Shown here: one piece after another, positions 35,854 to 50,600 of the stretch | How positions within the stretch are numbered: the first letter of the stretch is position 1 | Layout: every line of letters begins with the position of its first letter | Source: Ophryocystis elektroscirrha | Lineage: Eukaryota > Apicomplexa > Conoidasida > Neogregarinorida > Ophryocystidae | Assembly (NCBI GenBank): GCA_030141585.1 | Contig: JAQIFP010000002.1 | Location: forward strand, 186,001 to 250,000 | Direction of reading: 5' to 3' | DNA length: 64,000 nt | The notes under the pieces: generated by a model | The model's database searches: none | Told to the model about the DNA's origin: nothing | The model's input: only the letters and a program-made list of their open reading frames with translations | Translations under genes and position numbers: made by a program

Positions 35854-37961
35854 TTAGACTTTACTTTTTGCAATTTTTTTTTCCAATTTTATTCGAGCTT
35901 TTTCTGCTTTATCTTTTGATTTATGTTTTGATTTCTTTATTTTATTAAGTTTATCTTTTTTCTCTGTCTTTTCACTATCTCTTTTTTTTTCTTTTTTCAC
36001 TTTTTTTTCTAAAACTCTAAAAATAATATACAACTTATTTCAAACGTTACATTTCAGGTTCTGGATCTTCTTTAGCAATTATTTCTTTGATTTTTTGTTT
36101 TTTTGTATAAGATTCAACTAACTTAGCATACTAAAAAAGCATCATGATTTATTTATAGACAAAACATTATTTTTGTATAACTATAAAAATATGTAAATAT
36201 TGTTTTAGCATATAGAACTACTTCATTTAACATTTTACCTCTTCAGCAGCTTCTTTCATTACTTCCAAATTTTTTTTGGTGGCAATTCCATCAGATAAAT
36301 AGTTTAGTCGGGCTTCAATCTAAAACTTATGTCAACTTATTTAAAGTTACTTGTTCTTTTAATTTTTGACCATATATGTCATTGGGAATGTTTGCAAACG
36401 AATCAATACGAGCTGCTAAAGAGCATTTATTGGCTAAATAACGACTGATACGGCCTAAAAAAATTGTATTGTCCAACAAAACAAAATACCCTTATTTTTT
36501 AGAGCCGCTCTTCCTATATATGATGATTGAAATAATAGACCATACTTCGGAGTGTTTCCTTTAGTTTTTAAAGCCCTGAAAAGAGCTTTTTCTGCACCGA
36601 GTATTTGAATAGTTGATGCGGGGTACTTCGCTAAATTTGTTAATGAGCCTTAAAAAAATTTTGTGAATAATTGAAAAAATTTGATACCAGCGTGAGCAAT
36701 CAGTTTTGCTGCTAAAACTTCACCAAGAATAACTTTTAAATTTGGGGCAACAGTATCAAGTTTTTTTGACAAATAAGATAACAACTCTTTTCTTTGATCA
36801 TAGATTTTAATAAATTCTTTGGCAAATATTTCAATATTTTTCTGAATTTAATTAAAGATTCACAAATTATAAATACCATATCCATTTCTAATATATCTTG
36901 ACCCATTGAAACATCTTTAGCAGTCATAATCTCTTCAGCTACTGCTTCATCTTTAACAATTTCTATTAATTTGGATAATTCTGATCTATTAAAATGTTCT
37001 TTTATGCGAATCAAACACACGGCCTTAATCAATTTATATTAAAACTAACATTACTTGAGCAAACATGTAATTGTCTGTTAAAATCTTGCCTAATTCGGGA
37101 AAATGCCAGCTATACCATTCTTTGACTCGCATTGAAAACTGATTCAAACTTTTGTCAAACTATAAAATATTAAATTCAAGCTAAGGATACATTTTCAATT
37201 AATGCTATTGAGTTTTGAATCGGTTTATCTTGTCTATTTGGATCCAATTTAAGCTTTGAACGCGAAAAATTATGTCCTAATCCAACTTGGAAATTATAAA
37301 GGTTATTATATTTGTACGACTTTTCCATGTGTGCAGATAAGATACTATATACATAATAGGAATATAATTTTAATTACTGGTCCATATGCACATGGCATAT
37401 ACGTGCAAGTTCTATGAGCGATTTGTCGTAAAATACCTTGAATCCAATCTTGCATAAATCCTTTCCCAGTGTAGGGTCTAGAATAAAATAATAAATTGTA
37501 AGAAAAAACTGTGATTTATGACTCTAGTATATATTAGGCATAAAATAGTGATTTTAGTTAAATAATCAGTTTTATACAGCAATTTTCAATATTCATAAGC
37601 CGCTCAAGTAATCAGATGTCTACTTGTTTATTGTATAATTACCTATAACTCCTAATTGATAATCATTGTTCTTTGAAAAATGATAACGAAGACATTCAAG
37701 CAATGATTCAGGACATTTTCCAAGAGCTAAAGTTTGACAAGCCTCTAAAGCTATTTTCGCGTCGTTGAACAACTGAAAACGCTCTACACTTATCACTTGT
37801 TTGAACCTGTTTAAGCTTCAATAACACAGCTTTTACTTTTCAAAGTTTAATAATGCTTGTTGAGTTTCTTGAAATGATTGAGCTATAGACTCCCATTCTT
37901 TAATTCTCAGTACTATGTAGCCTGCGGCAATTTCTACGAGAAAAAAAGTCGGTTTTGACAT
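35854..37961 (-). CDS. NOP56: NOP56, box C/D snoRNP core protein
   Basis: About ten short exons starting at ATG 37961 ([20 protein letters not shown]). The N-terminal domain continues as [24 protein letters not shown] over two exons. Then [40 protein letters not shown], the coiled coil, and the highly conserved Nop domain: [79 protein letters not shown] and [10 protein letters not shown]. It ends in a Lys/Glu-rich tail. NOP56 binds fibrillarin, NOP58 and 15.5K on box C/D snoRNAs to guide rRNA 2'-O-methylation in the nucleolus. It is divergent from SDA1 across about 480 bp. Confidence 0.93.
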
Positions 37962-38445
37962 ATTGCCGCTTAATCAGTCCCAATGACCGTAATAGTGCCA
38001 TATACTTTGCAAAACTTATTAAATTATATGTTTTAGTTTTAAATCTCACCAAATATAGATATATATTATTTAGTTTTTTCACATTTTTTATAAAAAAAAA
38101 TTAAAAAAAAATAAATCATTCATATTCACCAAATAAACCATATTTTCAACTATTGTCATTTTTTTAGTTATTTATACAATATATTAAGTGACTTTAATAG
38201 CTTAAAAATATATATTTTTTGTTCTTATATTCAAAATTTGTTTAAGCAAAGGTTAAACATTGAATTATGACAAGTACTCTTAACTTTAAAAAAAAACCCT
38301 GAAATTGAAATGAATAAAATAAATAAATAATAAAAGTGTTGCTTGCGTATACTGAATTTTGAAGCTTATGCAAAAATTCAATTTACTTAGCAAAAAACCT
38401 TTAATAGGACCTTATAGCTGATACTTCAGCTAGAAATTCTAGCAA
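37962..38445. promoter_or_regulatory. Divergent promoter region, NOP56/SDA1
   Basis: 484 bp shared by two nucleolar ribosome-biogenesis genes reading outward, a natural place for co-regulation. It contains poly-A and poly-T tracts (for example around 38088-38111). I identified no specific motif. Confidence 0.4.
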
Positions 38446-41400
38446 ATGAGTATTTCACTTCCAGTATTATTGCATCGAATTAAAAAGGATCCTAAAGCAT
38501 ATGAATCAGTTTTTCTTGAGCATTATGAATTCTTAAAATCTTCTTTGACTGTTTTATTTTCAACATTAGAAAAACCGTCCACCGAAATATATGAACAAAT
38601 TTTATTTATTGCTAAAGTAATTATTTGAAAATAAAAAAAAAAAAAATTATTCCATATTAAATGTAAATAATTACCTTCTTTCAAATTTATATATTCATGA
38701 CTTCATTTATTAAATTATAAATAAAGTTATATAAAATAATTATATAACTTAAGTAACATTATTAAAACATTAATATTCAATAGTTGCATATAGTAAGCAT
38801 TTATGTAATAGTCATAGAAAAATATCATTACATTCAGGCTTTACCATATTATCCAAATTATCTAGAATCCTTTATACAACTGATTTTAGATGTATTTGAG
38901 ACGCAGAAACTCGAGAGTTTGTCCTTAAATACTCAGTTTACTTTAGTGAAATCAATATTTATATTGAGAACTAAGAAATGTATCAGTCTGATAAGGTAAA
39001 GCATTAATTTATCTTATGGTCATAGAATATTACCGTTTTGCTTTGAAATCATAAATTTGGGAAATAAATCATTGAGAAAATATGTTTTAACCTATTTAGT
39101 AAAAGATTTAGTTAATCGTAAAATACTGAAAAATCGAAATACAGCGGAGGAGGGTGTAAAAAAATTCTTGAAACAGCAACTAACTTCGCCGGATATAAAG
39201 AAGCAAAAATATGTTTTAAATCTACTAATCGAAGTTTTTCGCCGAAAAATCTGGATGGATGCTGATTTGGTCAACGCCATATCTGAAATGTGCTTCTCCA
39301 ATGATTTCAAAATAGCTTTTACAGCTGCTCATTTTTTCTTGGGCGTATTCGCTCCTTTACTGCAAGACGCTGAGTCGTCATCAGACGAAGAAAGTCAAAC
39401 TGGCCCCAAATTTAAAATAAAACAAACCGGTTCTGCTGTCCGTAAACGTGAACGCATTTTATCGTTGAAGAAGCGCAAAGAAGAGCGACGTCAAGGCCGT
39501 GAAGCTGGTAAAATTTGTTGATTTTTATCAATATACAGAGTCTCTTGTTGAATTTTCTTCATCTCATATATTAGAGAGTATTTGGGACTTGTATAAATTT
39601 TCGGAAAAGTTAATTAGTAAGTTTTAATTGTACACTAAATTAATAAAAGACAATTATTCTAGATTAGTAACTCGCATATTTGTACTCCTCATCCTTTACT
39701 TAAATTACCTTATCAACACTATATTGAAATAAATTAATTATAATTTATATAATTTATAATTTATAAATTTTTTTATATAATTTATTGTTGTACTAACAAA
39801 TTCTAATAAATGTTTATATATATTGATATTTATATTGTAAATATAATATTTTGCTGATTGTACCATTCTTTTTTAATTATATGGAAAATGTGAGATATAT
39901 AGTGTTCACATAAAATAGATAATTGAAATACAAACAAGATTGAACAGTTATGGGTTTCAGTAAATTGTTAATTTGTAGAATATGCTTCTTTTTGTGGGCC
40001 TCAAAAAAGACCATATGCATTACGTTTAGCCTTTTTGAATATAGTCTCACGTTTAATAGGAAAATTTCACATTCACGTTCCAGCATTTTATCCTCTTATT
40101 CAGCGTTTTATGAATCCTAAACAAACACAAATATACCAGATACTTGCTATTGCCGCTCAAGCTACCAATCAATTTGTTGATTTCGACGATGTTCAGCCTA
40201 TTATTCAAAGTCTTATGAAAGATTTTATCGTAGACTATCAACAACCTCAAGTTATTGCAGCTGGCTTGAGAACAGTATGACATTTGCTCTTAAATACAAT
40301 ATTCGTAGATTTATCATATGTGCCAAAAGTCACCTTGTATTTTGTCCAAAGAAGTTCTTTTAGATCTTGCTGGTTTCAAAGAAGTAAGACTAATATTTGT
40401 GATTTAACAAAAAACATAGAATTCCCATAAACTAGTTAGTGCAAACGCTCAAGCATTAATTCGATTATATCGTGATTTATACCCGGAACTACTTCCTAGG
40501 AAATATAGAGGGAAAGAAGCAAATATTGAAGTAACAAATAATACAGCACCTAGAGCATATATTGGACATTGTTTCAATCAATATACTGGAGGAGCGTTTT
40601 CAATTACCATGGCAAATGCTAGCAATACAGCGGAAACAAGAAATACATCTACTCGATCTATTGGTTCCAACAGCTCTACTATAGCAAGCGAAGATGAGAC
40701 TGCTGCTACAGAAGATGAAACAGGCACTACAGCTACGAGTGATCGTCACTGGAGTACGGATACTGATGCAGATGACGAACACGATGGTGCTTCTTCAAAT
40801 GAAGATGATGAAGAAGAAGAAGAAGAAGAAGAAGAGGAAGAGGAAGAGGAAGAAGAAGAAGACGACGACAGTAACGAAAGTAACATTAATGATAGCGAAT
40901 TTCCCGATGAAGAATTTAAAAATCAAATGAATCCGAAAAAAACTATAAACTTATTGGAAACTTTTTTGAATAGTTCTGATCTACAAGACAACTCGTCTTC
41001 AGAAAATGATTCAGAAGTAATTTAGCAAAAATTTATTGATGTATTTATTGATTGATAATTTAGACATAATAATTTAATTTATATATAAAAAAAAAAAGAA
41101 AAAAAAAAATTCATTAAGTTTATCTATTTATAATTGTTTGTAAAAAAGAAATAGTTGGTTAATATATTTATTTTACATTTCGTGCATACAGAGTTCAAGA
41201 GATAAAGATATCATTGAACCGAAAGATTTAATGATACCAGTTAAAAGGAAAGACAAAGCTTACTTGATGAGTTTAAGAGCAAACGCGAAAACTGATGAAG
41301 CAGATTTTAAGCTCAAGAGACGGGAAAAGGCTGCCAAGTTTAAAGGATCTATTCCTGAGTCTGTAAAGAAAAGAAATAAACCTATTATGATGACAAAACA

Positions 41401-41591
41401 CGTAAGCTTTATCGCTATAGTTTAATATAACGACTTAAATTAACTTTTCTCAATTTCTGTTCTATTTATAGAGTGAAAAAATTTATAAAACTCGTCAACA
41501 AGATGCTAATACAAGAATTGCTACTATAAAAAAAACAATTAAGAATCTGAAGAAAAAAACTGGGGGGAAAAAAAAATTTCGACGTTTATAG
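38446..41591 (+). CDS. SDA1: SDA1 homologue, 60S ribosomal subunit maturation/export
   Basis: About eight exons. It starts MSISLPVLLHRIKKDPKAYE. The conserved SDA1 features follow in order: HYIQALPYYPNYLESFIQLI, LSLNTQFTLVKSIFILRTKK, KDLVNRKILKNRNTA, VLNLLIEVFRRKIWMDADLV, FKIAFTAAHFFLG, the SSDEES linker, RLAFLNIVSRLIGKFHIHVP, AFYPLIQRFMNPKQTQIYQI, then PQVIAAGLRTV and the SANAQALIRLYRDLYPELLP region. A long acidic run (about 18 Glu then Asp) is encoded by the GAA/GAG repeat at 40807-40868. It ends with the basic RKTIKNLKKKTGGKKKFRRL-type tail. The family is needed for pre-60S maturation and nuclear export. Confidence 0.9.
40807..40868 (+). repeat. GAA/GAG trinucleotide run encoding poly-Glu
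   Basis: In-frame acidic repeat within the SDA1 coding region. It probably varies in length between strains. Confidence 0.85.
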
Positions 41592-41684
41592 TTATTTATT
41601 ATTTAAATGTAAAAAGTTGCCGGCGTTTTTTTTTTTTTTAAGCTAACAACAAATCTTGCACGCAAAATATCAAATATAGAGAAA

Positions 41685-44518
41685 ATGGTATCCAAACAGC
41701 AAATGAATAAATTAGTGTCTTCTTTCAATATGGCTGATGCTTCCCGAATTAAAGGGTTAGTAATTTGGACATCTAAAGCTCCAGAAATAACAGCCAATCC
41801 AGATAAGCTATATGCCAAGTGTGTTGTGTTACAAGGATCAACTGAGGTATCTTGAATGCAAATGCATAATCATTTAGAAATTATTGCGTGTTCGTCAAAT
41901 AGACCCTCCCAATGATCAAGTGAGTCAGCTGTGTACAGTCCATATGTTTATAAATTAAAAAAAATTACTATCAGTAATAAATTTTTTTTTTCTTTTTAGG
42001 AGTTTAGTATTACTAGAGCTGATGCGCTCAACTGTAATCAAAATATAGATCCATTAACATATGGAGATATCGGATCAATTCCTCACAAAAATCCACCTTG
42101 TGTTTTAGATTTTCTAAATGTTCGTTTCGTTAATAAAATGATTTATGTAAGTAATTTGTATGGGAATTAATGCTCTATAATCAGACTACTGTTGAACCCT
42201 TGCTTGTTGCCATCAATCCATTTATGGATTTGAAAAATACAACAGATGAAGTCATACAAAAATATAGAGATGCTCCAAACGTTGATCAATTACCACCTCA
42301 TGTATTTGTAAAAGCTCGGTTGGCTTTAGAAAATTTGTATTCAATAGAAAAATCACAATCGTTGATTGTATCAGGGGAATCCGGTGCAGGGAAAACTGAA
42401 GCTACTAAGCATATAATGAGATTTTTTGCTGCAGCTAAAACTAAAGGTCAAGAAAATGCCAAAATACAAGAAGCTGTATTAGCTGCAAATCCTTGCTTAG
42501 AAGCTTTCGGAAATGCTAAAACTATTAGAAATAACAACTCATCACGCTTTGGAAGATTTATGCAATTAGAAGTAACTCCCTCTGGAGGAATTAAATACGC
42601 TACAATTCAAAGTTTCCTATTAGAAAAAAGCCGCATTGTGACTCAATCACCAGAAGAAAGAAATTATCACATATTTTATCAATTACTTAAAAGCGCCGAC
42701 TCAAACATGAAGAAAAAATACCATTTAAAAACACTTAGTGATTATGAGTTCATAAATAAAGCTTGCATTGATGTCCCTTCTATCGTAATACTACTATTTA
42801 TAGTATTATAAATTTATTCATGATAATGATAATTTATTTAGTTGATTTGACTAAATAAAATTACTCTTGTGCGTACATATGTTTATAATTATGCACACAA
42901 TTAAATAGATTGCTTCAGAATGACGTTGAAGAATGGGGCTTAGTGATGAAATTTTTTAAAAGTATCAATTTGAAAACAGAGATTGTAGAGTCAATAATAT
43001 CCATGCTATCAGGCATTTTACACCTTGGAAATGTTGTTATTGAAGGAACAGATCACTCAGAAATTAAAAATAAAGAAGTCTTAGAAATAGCCAGCAATTT
43101 ATTATTTTTAGATGCTGAAAAAGTTGAAAAAAATATAGTACATAAGATATCTTATGTAGGTAACGAAGTCATCAGAGGAAACTGGAATAGAGCGGATGCA
43201 GAAGTATTGAAGCTTTCTTTAGCAAAAGTAATAATCATATAATTCGTGAAACTTATACTACTATTTTAACTGTATTTTTTGTATTATTTAATAAATGCAG
43301 TGTCTATATGATAAATTTTCTTGAATAATATTTTGTTTATATATAGTCAAAATATGTCTTTATCTTTAGGCTGTTTATGAAAGATTATTTTTCTATATCA
43401 TTCAAAAGCTGAATTTAGCAATAAAACCACCTCATGACTTCAAATTGTTTATTGGAATGTTAGATATATTTGGTTTTGAAATATTCAAAACGAATTCTTT
43501 GGAACAGTTATTCATTAATATAACTAATGAATTATTACAGCGCAGTTTTATTAACACTGTATTTGAAAAAGAAACAAAGTTGTATCAGTCGGAAGGAATC
43601 CAGTTTTCAAGTTTGAAATGGACAACAAATGTAGATATTATAAACGTTTTGATTGGAAGTAAACCATGTTTGATGTCGATATTGGAAGATCAGTGTTTGG
43701 TAGCTGGGTCACAAGATGAAAAATTTTTATCATCGGCTTATGATGTATTGAAGAAAAGCACTATATTTACTAAAGCAAAAGTACGCCCTGCGACCAATTT
43801 TTTGATAAATCATACAATTGGCCCAATACAGTACAGCTGTGAACATTTTTTAACGAAAAACAAAGATATTCTCCGTGCAGAATTCACAGAATTGCTCCAA
43901 TCTTCTTCAAATGAATTGGCGAGAGAATTATTTGCTGGAGTTGTTGTTGAACGTGGCAAATTAGCCAAAGGTCAACTGATTGGGTCTCAATTTTTAAATC
44001 AATTGAATTCTCTTATAAATATTATAAATTCAACGGAATCTCACTATATTCGATGCGTCAAGCCAAATGAAGAAAAAAAGCCTTTATTATTCAATAATGC
44101 TAAAGTATTGGTACAACTGCACGCTTTATCCGTATTGGAGGCCATTAACTTACGTAACTTTGGCTATTCATACCGAAGGACTTACAGCGAATTTGTCAAA
44201 CAGTTCCGTTATGTGAATGCCAATGCCTTTAATAAACTGGAAACTGATCCTAAACAAGCTGCCGAAATGATTTTACAATCTGCTAATCTTCCACCTCAAG
44301 GTGTAAGAATAGGAAAAACAATGATTTTCCTCACTAACTCTGCTTTAAAAGATATTGAGAAACAGCAGAGAAATGCTATTGCACATTACGCTCCTCTTGT
44401 AGAAGTTCTTGAACCCATGATTATTAGAAAAATGCGCTTAACGAAAATGCGAAACGCTTTACCTGGTCTTATACGCTTACAAGCTCACATTCGAAGAGTT
44501 ATAGCTTGCGCAGAATAA
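41685..44518 (+). CDS. Class XIV myosin heavy chain, MyoA-like
   Basis: About six exons starting MVSKQQMNKLVSSFNMADAS; the first intron (31 nt) follows KCVVLQGSTE. The motor motifs are intact: P-loop VSGESGAGKTEATKHIMRFF, switch I NAKTIRNNNSSRFGRFMQLE, switch II LDIFGFEIFKTNSLEQLFIN, actin-binding region NSLINIINSTESHYIRCVKP, converter and a short neck LTKMRNALPGLIRLQAHIRR ending ACAE. There is no SH3-like N-terminal barrel and no tail beyond the degenerate light-chain site, as in apicomplexan MyoA, which powers gliding as part of the glideosome at the inner membrane complex. Length is about 800 aa, as expected. It is tail to tail with the MyTH4-FERM myosin, 122 bp apart. Confidence 0.93.
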
Positions 44519-44640
44519 TTTTATGTTAACTTTGTATGTTGTTATGTATTTTACTTTAAAAAGGATATGTATAAACTAATCATTCAAATGATAAAGTTTT
44601 TATAATTATGTGTTCACAATAATATTATTCAAATTTATTT

Positions 44641-47600
44641 TCATAACCATAACAATGCATTGAGGGAAGGTAAGCTTGCAAAGCTGAGCCTATAGTTGTT
44701 GCCGAAGACTGAAAAACATTTGTAATATTTTTATCATACACTTAAAGGAATAACAGGTACTAAAGTCCATTGAGGTTCATCTATTGAAGATGCCATATTG
44801 AAGCAAAGTAGCAATCCTCCATATAACCAAGCTTTAATAGCTTTATGATAAACCCATAAAATTTCACAAGCAAAAATCTGTTTATTAAAGTACTAAAAAT
44901 AAATTTACTTGGTGAGGATAGATGTGTACGTAAGGAACGTTCACATTATTGACAGAACTCAAAGATATTGCTGGCAGAAAATATAAGCCATTACTATTAT
45001 AACACATCCATAGAGGCCAAGATTTTAAACACTCGGCGTCGATCTCATTAGATTTATCGTCGTTCTCAGTTACATTTCTCAGTTCATCTAATAAGCTTTT
45101 ACCTTTAAATACACTAAAAAATTGATTCTTTTTTGAGATATTCAAAAAATCCTCTCCTTTTTGTTTTGATAAATGTCTTAAGTCTTCTTCCATAATAATT
45201 ATGGGTTGTATCATATCATTAGGTTCATTGTATTCATTGCTTTTCGAAGATTGTAGTAAAGCATCAATTCTGTATGGCTCGATAGTAACTGAATAGCCTT
45301 TATACATTGCATTTAATTGACTTCCAGACATTAAAGAATGAAAACTTTGAGTATGAGGTTCAACAACAAGCCACGCAATGGCTCCAAACATCTACATATA
45401 ATTTATACTTTGATAATATGCATAGCAAAAATGTATACATGTTAATGTATCTATAGAATCTACATAATAATTACCCTTAAGTGTTGCATTTCACTGAGTG
45501 TATTATTTATTGAGAGAAATTGATATTCATCTGGATTAAGTTCTTTATATGCATTTTGAACGGCACTTTCCCATTCTGACTGCTCTTTGACATCAGCTGT
45601 TTTATACATAATGGGAAAGCAGTCCATTTGAATAAGTTGATCGTAAGTGATAGCATTGGCTCTGAACTGTTTGCTTGCATCATTGATTTTAGGATTCCAC
45701 CGTTCTGAAATCAAAATACGAGCTATAATACTTGCAATAACACAACGATATTCTGCGAAGGGATACCTAACAAACTCCCACAGAATTTGTTTGTAAGTAA
45801 GATGAGCGTGACTAGGATGAGGGTATACGGTTTCGATGGATGAAATAAGTTTTCGACGAAAAATAAAATTTGGAAAATTTTGACCTTTAGTGTCCCACAC
45901 ATCCCATACTCGAGTTGATTCCTGCATTACTCGAAACTGAGGGAAACCGTCGAGTGCAGCTAAAACAGAGTTAGCTATTAAACCAGGTATATGCGGAAAC
46001 TCAAGTAATTCCAGTAAATTCAGCGAAAGACGTGAACTAATTTCTTTTATCTCTGATAAAAGCATCACTGTCCATTGAGATGGATCAATGTGAAACTTTA
46101 AACATATTTCATCAACGACGTTCCCAAAAGTAGTTTCAGCGTGAATATTTATTCTTTTACGCGAGTTGTCCATTAATAGAATCATTATATCGATATTGTA
46201 GTTTTGAGTCATGTTATGAATGCTCACTCTTTCTATCTCTTGTTGTTGCTGTGCTAAATTAGTCAAATCTTCACAAGCTTGTCTAGCAATATTTCTAATT
46301 TCTGTAACTTTGTCATCTTGCTGAGAGTTTTTGCTGATTTCAGAATACGCTTTTTGATATAAAAAGTATAACAGAAAGGGGTATAGATCTAAAACGCATA
46401 TTCAATAAGGCTACGAATTATATACCTTTTGAAGGCATAAATGTTTGACAGAAAAAAAGTAGTAAAAGCCATCCTTGCAATTCGCATGATATATTTGGAT
46501 GGTCTATCAATTGCTGAATATTGCCAAGTAAATTTATTAATTAGTTACTTTCACAACTTGAAGATACAACTCATCACGCAACTCAGGGTTATACAAACCT
46601 GTATTTACTACATAATTAAACCAATAAGATCTTCTTTGAGTTGTTATGTCACCGAATACGCCTTGAATAATGCTACAGACAAATTAAAAAAATCATTTAT
46701 TTACGGAAATATATCGATAGCTTGTTTTCTTAAGTTAGAAGGAACACGTGTTAAAGGGGCTTTTATTGGAGTATATGAATGACGACATATATTTTTCCGG
46801 GTTTTTTTGATACAAGGCAAACATATTATCTAAATTTACAATAATAACATATCAAGCAAATTACGTCGGATCGGGAGTTTATTGCTAAACCTGGATAATG
46901 TTCAATATTTATTACTCCTTGGGAAGAAATAACGTAAGGAGAAGTGTTATCATCTGAAAATGAAAAGCAGCTAATATGGCATGTCGAATCTTCAATAATT
47001 ATTTATAGAGTTTTCAAAAATTTAGGTATATATTTAAGCATTGTTTCTTAAATAATATTTAGCATAAAAGAAAATGAAAAAGTCATTCAAGATATGATCA
47101 ATTTTCTACTAAAACTATTATTAAAATCGCAAACAATTGTGTAGTATTATCTAACAGTGGGCAGCTTATAAATAAGAACTTACTATTTGTGTTCAAGTTA
47201 TTATCTGTGGGTTGTTTTTGTGGGTGTAAACGTAAAGAATTCAAAGCTTTTTCAGCTGATTTTAAATTGGGATGGGAGTCTGGAGATAAGCCCAGTTCGT
47301 ATGCCTATATCTATTATGTATTAAAATTATACTTTACTCTATTAATAAGGTTACTCAAACGAATAACTTGCTCAGGAGATGATAACCCCCAAACAACTGA
47401 AATTACAGCTTCTTTCAATTCTTGAAGAACCCAATCAACATTATTCAGATTTTGACAAAGATCTTTCGCGATCTGTAAATCTTTTTTACGCAGAAAAGAG
47501 CCCATATGTTCTGATCGTTCAATCAAGATTTCCAAAGTATTTAAATCTAATGTGGCGGCAGCCTGAAGTTATTCAACCATAATTGTTGCATAAGCTATTA

Positions 47601-50600
47601 TTACTATATAATTTTACTCTATTTTAAGATTTAATTGACACTATGATAGCGCTGATAGTTTATTTAATGCATAATCTCAACTAACTAGTCTTTAATTAAT
47701 TATTTTTTATGTAGTTTTTATAGTTATGTGCATATTTTGAATTTACCGCTTGCACTTCTTTCATTAATTTTTTGGCAGCGTAAACTTTGGAAGTTATTTC
47801 TATCAATTCATTTGTTTCATTTTTATCTTCGGTATCATCTTCGGATTCAGAAAGCAGTTCATAAGAAGAACTTTCAGATATGAGCGGACTTAAATAATTT
47901 TTAGGAGACAAAGATATAGGAGTTGTTTGACTTCCAGTAGTAACAACGGAACGGGAAGCTTCGGGAGAATTAACGTGGAACCGAACTTTATTGTCTAATA
48001 AAGTCAATAGTACATACCATGCTACTTTCTAAAGTCCCAGATGCTCCAGAAACGTGTGATTCATAGTTTTTGTCCTGGCCGTTCTCATTTTGAAGCATTT
48101 TTTGTATTTGAGGAAGTAATTTTTTTAGCTGCTTTGTTAAACATATTTCTACATCTTTAACGTTAGTCTAATAAATAATAAAATTGTTACTCTAAATTTT
48201 ACCGAATAGTTATCAAACTCTTTTAAGAATTTTTTTCCAGTATCGATTGATCTGATTATAATAAGACCATGAAAAAAAAGAAAGATATTTGAGAGTTTAT
48301 TATTTTGAAGTATTCTAGGTTAAACAAATGATGACATATAAAAATTTCTATAGATATTTAATTAAGAAACTATTTAATTAAAATCATATTTTTAATTCTT
48401 ACTTTCTTTGTAAGGCAGTTTCGCCTAGCTTAGTAACTTCAGCTTCTTGACGAATTCTTTTACAGCGTTTATTTACCCATTCAATTGTTGGATTTTTTAT
48501 ATTTCCTTGCGCTGCACGGTCTGATACAACAACCAATCTTTCTAAATTTGTAGATCTATCAAGCATAAGCTGTTCAGCATCAACCATTATTTCAGCCTCT
48601 AAGCACATCGCTTCATAGATCAATCTTGCTTTATTCAAAGTTCCTGCTTTTATGCTTTCGGGTAGATTAAGAGCTTTCTCCATTATTTTTTGAATATTCT
48701 TTGTGCTGCATCATTCAAATTAATAAAGCTTTGATTTATTTAACGTAATTAAGCAATTCAAATGAAGTGAAAGCCCATGGTATATTTTAGCACGTATATT
48801 GAACAGTTAATAAAGAATGCATATTTATAATTTTATAAAGTTTGATTTCAATAACAATAGTGATTAATAACAAAAATATGCTATAATTTGACTCACTAGT
48901 TCAACAACTGAGATCCATTTGATACACCCGGTATAGCATTTTTCGGATATAAAAAGCTACCTTTCTGTTGTGCTGAAGTCACTCCAGCACCTAGTAACGG
49001 CCTTAGTTCTTTTTGAATCTCTTTAGCTACTTTTAGCAGCTTTCTTTCTCTGTAACCTCTCCAAAATGACTGTATTTGAATGGCAGGGTGTACTAGAGCC
49101 ATACGCCTAAAAGATTTTTGATGCCACAAGCTTTTTTTTACTTCAAATGTTCAAGGGGAATCAGCAACTTGTCTCTTAAAAATATTCGTGTTTTACCTAT
49201 CACAAAGTCCGAATGGGATACAGTAAAATTATGTACAACGTGGTCAATCTTAGAACTTGATCTATAATTACAAAACTACTTACAAGCTTGGCAGCAGAAT
49301 CTTTATAATTCTTGGAATTTTTGAGCTCTTGGAATTTCCTTCCATATATTACAGCAAAGTCTTTAACAAAATCCTCCAAAAGAAATCGAACGGGATAACC
49401 CATTTTCCTGATTTTGATAGTTTGTAGTACACCAGCACATCTAAGTTGGTGTAAAACCATTGCTGAATTGATCTTTTTATGTAAATTCTTGTTATTTGAT
49501 TTAATACATCTACAAAGTTGTTTTATTTCAAATAATTTTTGATGCGATTATTTTTGGGAACCAACTATCTTTTTATTATTAATATCACTCTATATTTTAA
49601 CAGAAAGAAATTACAATTTGCTATTATAACTGCAAGTATTTACAAACCTGACGTAATGGACTTCAGTAGTTTCAATTTTCTGTATTAAACTAGTAAGTTG
49701 AAGTTTGAATGATTGCGCTAATATATTAATGATGTATCTAATACTATTTTGTACCAACTGATGTTTTTTTTTTTTCGTTGACCACAGTGGAGCCGTATAA
49801 TGAACAAACTTCGTATAATAAGGCATTATTTGATTCCATGAAAGTCTGAATTTGTTTGAATCAGTCACTCTCACATTAAATGCCAATAAAGGCAACGAAT
49901 AACTGTTTTTTTCAAGCCACCCTTTAACTGTATATTCAACAGTGCCCGCAAAATGATTTATTTTAAATAGTGCATCCTTTGCTATTCTGCATAAATGTTA
50001 TTGTTACCAAAGTATGTGCCACTACAAAAAAACTATTTGTTTTAATCATCGTATGCTAATTTGGTAATGAAGTTCAGTAAATTTATTTATACAATAACTT
50101 TTATCAAGCTTTTTAATAAATTCACATATTGATCTATATATATGTAAATAATTTAATTATAGGTTTTTTTTATTATTATTATTCTAATTAGCAATAAGTG
50201 CTAAAAAGTTATTTATGCTTGAATTAATTACTTAGGAAACTGAACAATAGTATTATTAGCAAACTGTTTCTTAAGTTTATTGTAAAAATTGGTGTCAGAA
50301 CCAGACGGCAAACGTATTTCTTCATTTAATAATCCAAAAATACCTATTATAATAAAATATTGAATATTACAACCTCTATTTCCTTGTATAGATTCAATAA
50401 TATTCTTGTTGTCAAAATAGTTTATATTTTCCTTAAGCTCCACACCTTCTTGTTGATAAGATTTAAGTTCATCTTCAAATACATTCAAATTAAACTGGTT
50501 TTGAAGAGTTTCATTGGAAAGATTGATACATAACTGCTCGAAATAATTAAATTTGAATGACTCAAACCCCGCTATGTCTAAAACACCCAAAAACCTCTTT

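Noticed and set aside
40694..40930. Lys-rich ORF in the SDA1 acidic region
   Set aside because: Alternative-frame reading of the GAA/GAG repeat.
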